Position numbers and translations under genes: made by a program. A stretch of 50,912 nucleotides of DNA from a virus. The stretch covers positions 1-50,912 of IMG/VR virus record IMGVR_UViG_3300042923_000119. One strand, 5' to 3'. Under the pieces are notes generated by a model that was given only the letters and a program-made list of their open reading frames with translations, made no database searches and was not told the origin of the DNA. How positions within the stretch are numbered: the first letter of the stretch is position 1; every line of letters starts with the position of its first letter. Shown here one piece after another: positions 47,743 through 50,912 of the stretch.

Positions 47743-48389
47743 GTAAACCATTAGATTATTATTTAGGATTAGTCACTTCTGAATATCAAAATTCGCCAAA
47801 ATTCTTAGCGTGGCTACAAGGATTTATAGAACATATATCTGATGCAACAACTGTTTTGGATAGCATGGATGCTTGCTTTGATATTGATATAGCTGTAGGC
47901 AATCAACTCGACATATTAGGAGTTATTACCGGACAAGATCGACAAGTAAACTTTCAACCAACAAATGGCGGTTCGCCTATTCTTGATGATGATAATTATA
48001 GGATTTTATTGAAAGCAAAAATTTTAAAAAATCAATGGAATGGTTTAAATCAATCTATCGCTGAGTTGTGGAAAATATTATTACCACAAACTACAATTTT
48101 AGTACAAGACAATTTAGATATGACAGAAAATGTTTATATTGGCGGTGATTTAAATCAAACTATACGCGATTTAATTCGGAATGGATATATCGTTCCAAAG
48201 CCACAGGGAGTTAGAATAAATTATTTTTATTTTGGTGGTGCTCCATTCTTTGGCTTTGATTTAGATAATGGTTATATAGCTGGTTTTGATAAAGGTTCAT
48301 GGGTTCACGATAACGATCCTAAAGCGTTCGGTTTTGATTTAGATAATAGTATTATTTCAGGACTTGACACAGGGGCATGGGCAGATTAA
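47739..48389 (+). CDS. Baseplate/tail protein I-like (DUF2612-like)
   Basis: A 216-residue protein. LDYYLGLVTSEYQNSPKFLA, DIDIAVGNQLDILGVITGQD and LKAKILKNQWNGLNQSIAEL are typical of the DUF2612/gpI family. The C-terminus repeats FGFDLDNGYIAGFDKGSWV and FGFDLDNSIISGLDTGAWA, probably the fibre-attachment part. It overlaps the J gene. Confidence 0.82.
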   Translation: MSKPLDYYLGLVTSEYQNSPKFLAWLQGFIEHISDATTVLDSMDACFDIDIAVGNQLDILGVITGQDRQVNFQPTNGGSPILDDDNYRILLKAKILKNQWNGLNQSIAELWKILLPQTTILVQDNLDMTENVYIGGDLNQTIRDLIRNGYIVPKPQGVRINYFYFGGAPFFGFDLDNGYIAGFDKGSWVHDNDPKAFGFDLDNSIISGLDTGAWAD

Positions 48390-48404
48390 CTAAGGAGGGA
48401 TATT

Positions 48405-49484
48405 ATGGCAGGTAGTAATAATTTTTTACAATGGAATCCAGCTGAAAATAATATGCAAACAGATGCACAGTATTTGGCAGATTCCATGAGATTAAACGGT
48501 GCAACGGCACAAATTTATCCTAGTAATTTACATAATAAATTTGCATATCAAGCAACTTCATTTATTTATGCATTGGCACAAATGTTAGCAAATAAAGGAT
48601 ATACTGTAAGCGATACAAGTTTATCTTCGTTAATAAGTGTATTTAATTCAGCATTAAATAACAAAGAGTGGTTAAAAAGTACAGCTTATGCGGTTGGTGA
48701 TGTAGTTGATAGCGTAAACTTGCCACAATGGGCGCAAGCAGTTTGTACTACAGCAGGTACAACAGGTTCTAGCGAACCAACTTGGGGGACAACGGTTGGT
48801 GCTAGTATTACGGATGGTACAGTAGTATGGTTGATTGTTAATAAGGTAAATAGTATTCCGTATGGTCAGCAAATTTATAGTACAGCAGGAACTTATACAT
48901 TTGTTGCGCCAATAGATGCACGTTATAAAGTTATTGCAGTCGGCGGTGGTGGCGGTGGTGGTGGTGCACTTGGTTCATCTAGTATTTCGGCTGCTGGCGG
49001 TGGCGGTGGTGGCGGTGGTGTATCAATTAAATATATATACATTACTAAAGGAACTAGCATTTCTGTAACAACAGGCATAGGAGGCACTGGTGGAACTGGT
49101 GAAGTTAGCGGAAATACTGGTGGAACAACATCGTTTGGTTCATATTGTTCCGCTACTGGTGGCGGTGGTGGCAGTTTTGGCGGAACAACAGCTAATAGAT
49201 TTGGTGGAGGTTCGCCTGGAGGTGTTGGTTCGAACGGTGATATTAATGGTTATGGCGGATCTGGTACAGGGCCAGTAGTAGCTAATCCATTACTAGCAAA
49301 CACTGGCGGCAATGGAGGTAATGGTGGAAGCTCTTATTTTTCTGGAAGTTCTGGCGTATCCAATAATGGAACTATTATAAATGGTATTTTGGGATCTGGA
49401 GGTTCTGGAGCTGATGCAACTAATCTAACTGGATCATACACTGGCGGTGTTGGTGGTGCTGGAGTTGTAGTTATCGAATGGTAA
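48405..49484 (+). CDS. Tail fibre with glycine-rich adhesin tip
   Basis: A 359-residue protein. The N-terminus (NFLQWNPAENNMQTDAQYLA) is the baseplate-binding part. A small domain follows (WLKSTAYAVGDVVDSVNLPQ to DGTVVWLIVN). From about 180 the protein is Gly-rich, with GGGGGGGG runs near 186 and 202, and ends in a VVVIEW strand. Such repeats fold as polyglycine-II sheets with variable loops, as in gp38-type adhesins. SD AAGGAGGG upstream. Confidence 0.8.
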   Translation: MAGSNNFLQWNPAENNMQTDAQYLADSMRLNGATAQIYPSNLHNKFAYQATSFIYALAQMLANKGYTVSDTSLSSLISVFNSALNNKEWLKSTAYAVGDVVDSVNLPQWAQAVCTTAGTTGSSEPTWGTTVGASITDGTVVWLIVNKVNSIPYGQQIYSTAGTYTFVAPIDARYKVIAVGGGGGGGGALGSSSISAAGGGGGGGGVSIKYIYITKGTSISVTTGIGGTGGTGEVSGNTGGTTSFGSYCSATGGGGGSFGGTTANRFGGGSPGGVGSNGDINGYGGSGTGPVVANPLLANTGGNGGNGGSSYFSGSSGVSNNGTIINGILGSGGSGADATNLTGSYTGGVGGAGVVVIEW

Positions 49485-49496
49485 GGAGTGATATAA

Positions 49497-50318
49497 ATGA
49501 GTAAATGGGCTAGAGTTGTAGATGGTATAGTAGTTGAAACTACAAATATTGATCCTATGGGAAGATTTACTGATGAATTAGTTGCGCAATTTAAAGAATG
49601 TCCAGAAGAAGTAGAACAGGGATGGCAATATGTAAATGGAGTATTTTCAATTCGGACACAATCATATGTAATTCGTAACGGTATATATATGTATGATTAT
49701 TACCAGTCGGGCGATACAGTAGTTACAGAGCGACCAACAGCGACAAATACATATACATCATACGAATGGGGTACTATCCCAGCAATCGCAGGTAAACGTA
49801 GTTACGCAATAACAACTAATTTTGTTGCAGGCGATACATTAACTTTATGTGGAGTAACATTAACTCTAGGAACTGATGTAATTGGTCAAGATACAGCAAC
49901 TACAGCAACAAATCTACAAACTGTATTGTCTGCAAATACAACAATTAACGCATTATATGCAGTTACGGTGGCAGATACAACAATTACACTAACCGAAATA
50001 ACGGCAGGTGGCGAGAATGCTCCTAGCGAAGCAACAACGACAGGGACAGGCGTTATTGCAAACGGTACTGCAACAACTAGTACACCACAAACTACAGGGT
50101 GGAAAATTGACTTAGCAACTTCGTTAGATGCATTAAATTCATCTTACGATACTGGTAAGAAAAGAATGCATGAAGCGCATTCAACCGTTTTAATAGCATT
50201 AGCACTTGGTAAAATAACGCAAGAACAGTCGGTAGAACGAATAAATGTCGTCGCAAGTGAGTACGGAGTAATGTGGAATGATATTTTAGCAAAACAGGAG
50301 GTACTTAAAAATGGATAG
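49497..50318 (+). CDS. Tail fibre assembly/accessory protein
   Basis: A 273-residue protein. The N-terminus (WARVVDGIVVETTNIDPMGR, FKECPEEVEQGWQYVNGVFS) and the helical C-terminus (ALALGKITQEQSVERINVVA) resemble XkdW-like or fibre-assembly proteins. A Thr/Ala-rich Ig-like domain sits at about 100-188 (ITTNFVAGDTLTLCGVTLTL). SD AAGGAGTGAT upstream. Confidence 0.65.
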   Translation: MSKWARVVDGIVVETTNIDPMGRFTDELVAQFKECPEEVEQGWQYVNGVFSIRTQSYVIRNGIYMYDYYQSGDTVVTERPTATNTYTSYEWGTIPAIAGKRSYAITTNFVAGDTLTLCGVTLTLGTDVIGQDTATTATNLQTVLSANTTINALYAVTVADTTITLTEITAGGENAPSEATTTGTGVIANGTATTSTPQTTGWKIDLATSLDALNSSYDTGKKRMHEAHSTVLIALALGKITQEQSVERINVVASEYGVMWNDILAKQEVLKNG

Positions 50319-50460
50319 ACAATGCCCAATGGATAGAAAAACTATGATAACTACTATTATTGATGGTCAAGAATACCATCAATGTCCTGAGTGTGGATAT
50401 ATGGAGTATAATGAAGTTTTATCATGTAATACAAATGTAACAGATATAACGGAAAACTAA
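50311..50460 (+). CDS. Small zinc-ribbon protein
   Basis: A 49-residue protein with QCPMDRKTM and YHQCPECGYMEYN; two of the Cys are in CPECG, the other side has only one. SD AGGAGGTA upstream. It lies at the junction of fibre and membrane genes. Confidence 0.6.
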   Translation: MDRQCPMDRKTMITTIIDGQEYHQCPECGYMEYNEVLSCNTNVTDITEN

Positions 50461-50464
50461 GCTT

Positions 50465-50731
50465 ATGTATACTGCAAAATATTTAATATATGCTTATATA
50501 CTTATTACGTTTTCATTATTAATGTTAAGTTTTATATTGACTTTAATCATAATTAGTATGAAATCAAAAATTAAAAGTAAAGTACCAATTATAAATATAA
50601 TATCCGATAATATATCTAAGGAAATATACAGCTCATTGAAAATAGTTGGCGTTACACTAACTATAGAGCAACAAAGAGCCTTTGAATTAAATGTAAGACA
50701 AAAACATAAGGAAATGGGGTTTAAGCTGTGA
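50465..50731 (+). CDS. Membrane protein of the putative lysis region
   Basis: An 88-residue protein with one N-terminal hydrophobic stretch (YILITFSLLMLSFILTLIII, about 11-30) and a charged helical domain. Its location after the fibre genes fits a lysis-cassette protein, but no holin family signature is visible. Confidence 0.55.
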   Translation: MYTAKYLIYAYILITFSLLMLSFILTLIIISMKSKIKSKVPIINIISDNISKEIYSSLKIVGVTLTIEQQRAFELNVRQKHKEMGFKL

Positions 50732-50912
50732 ATCAAGGGATAACAAGTATGATAACGGCATTAGCAGAAGCACCACCAAGCGTTGTAACAATAATTTGTG
50801 TTGTTATTGTGATACTTCCAATTATCGCATTGATTGCATATTGGGGCAGAGAGATGCCAAAGGCATTTATGGCAATAAGTAAGTCAATGAATTCATTAGA
50901 AATGTTAGCAAC
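50728..50912 (+). CDS. Membrane protein, cut by the window end (partial)
   Basis: A GTG-started frame overlapping the previous stop. It has a hydrophobic helix (VVTIICVVIVILPIIALIAY) followed by a helical segment that runs off the window. Position and layout suit a holin-associated protein, but it is incomplete. Confidence 0.5.
   Translation, partial: MNQGITSMITALAEAPPSVVTIICVVIVILPIIALIAYWGREMPKAFMAISKSMNSLEMLA

Noticed and set aside
143-50736. Scattered minus-strand open frames of 60-160 codons
   Set aside because: All lie opposite well-supported genes, lack SD sequences and have unlikely compositions; they are shadows.
1-50912. CRISPR array, diversity-generating retroelement or insertion sequence
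   Set aside because: No spacer-repeat pattern, reverse transcriptase or transposase was seen. The only tandem array is the coding 15-bp repeat.

Overview
The window is a contiguous piece of a tailed-phage or prophage genome with a contractile tail (myovirus morphology). Every gene I can support reads on the + strand. The DNA is AT-rich, genes are tightly packed with many ATGA/TGATG overlaps, and most starts have strong Shine-Dalgarno (SD) sequences of the AGGAGG/GAGGTGAT type, which points to a Bacillota host. A glycine-rich adhesin of the kind that binds Gram-negative surface proteins makes a diderm Bacillota (Negativicutes) an attractive guess. That host guess is inference only.

Layout. 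(1) 1-4.2 kb: early/accessory genes, including an AntA-type antirepressor, small HTH proteins, a pentapeptide-repeat protein built of nearly identical 15-bp units, a membrane LysM protein, and an HTH gene interrupted by an in-frame TAA. (2) 4.2-9.1 kb: a phage sigma factor, then a recombination module (SMC-like ATPase, RecT annealase, PD-(D/E)XK nuclease, HD protein). (3) 9.2-18.6 kb: a C5-methyltransferase-like protein behind a palindrome-rich leader, a replication pair (DUF4373-type initiator and a DnaC-like ATPase), a MazG-like protein, a radical SAM protein, many small cassette genes, an HNH homing endonuclease, SSB, a Holliday-junction-resolvase-like nuclease, a free-standing RNA polymerase alpha-CTD-like protein and an ArpU/RinA-like late regulator. 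(4) 18.6-19.5 kb: about 900 bases without a supported gene, G+C-richer than the flanks and full of helices, starting at an extended -10 promoter and ending in two tRNA-like modules. It looks like a giant ornate phage RNA of the ROOL/GOLLD kind or an undescribed relative. (5) 19.5-22.3 kb: small genes separated by terminators, then a second ArpU-like regulator followed by a second extended -10 promoter and, about 80 bases on, a strong terminator. This resembles the lambda pR'-tR' arrangement. (6) 22.4-50.9 kb: late genes. These are HNH, a metallopeptidase, TerS, a GIY-YIG endonuclease, TerL, portal, minor head protein, an accessory cassette with its own promoter and a small structured RNA, a DUF2213 protease/scaffold, cement, major capsid, connectors, DUF3383 sheath, DUF3277 tube, tail chaperones with a probable -1 frameshift, a second tube paralogue, tape measure with a lysozyme-like domain, baseplate (Dit-like, plug, hub, spike, gp25/W-like, J, I), fibre/adhesin and the start of a membrane/lysis-type region.

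How it works together. The recombination and replication genes would copy the genome. The phage sigma factor, the alpha-CTD-like protein and the two ArpU-like regulators suggest layered control of host RNA polymerase, with late transcription starting at two matching promoters (AAAGTGRTATAAT), each directly behind an ArpU-like gene. Packaging, head, tail and host-recognition genes then follow in canonical order.

The features most worth attention are the giant structured RNA with tRNA-like ends, the promoter plus three-way-junction RNA at 29.2 kb, the alpha-CTD mimic, the promoter/terminator late switch, the nested scaffold start and the tail-chaperone frameshift. Function calls rest on reading motifs by eye; no database search was run.
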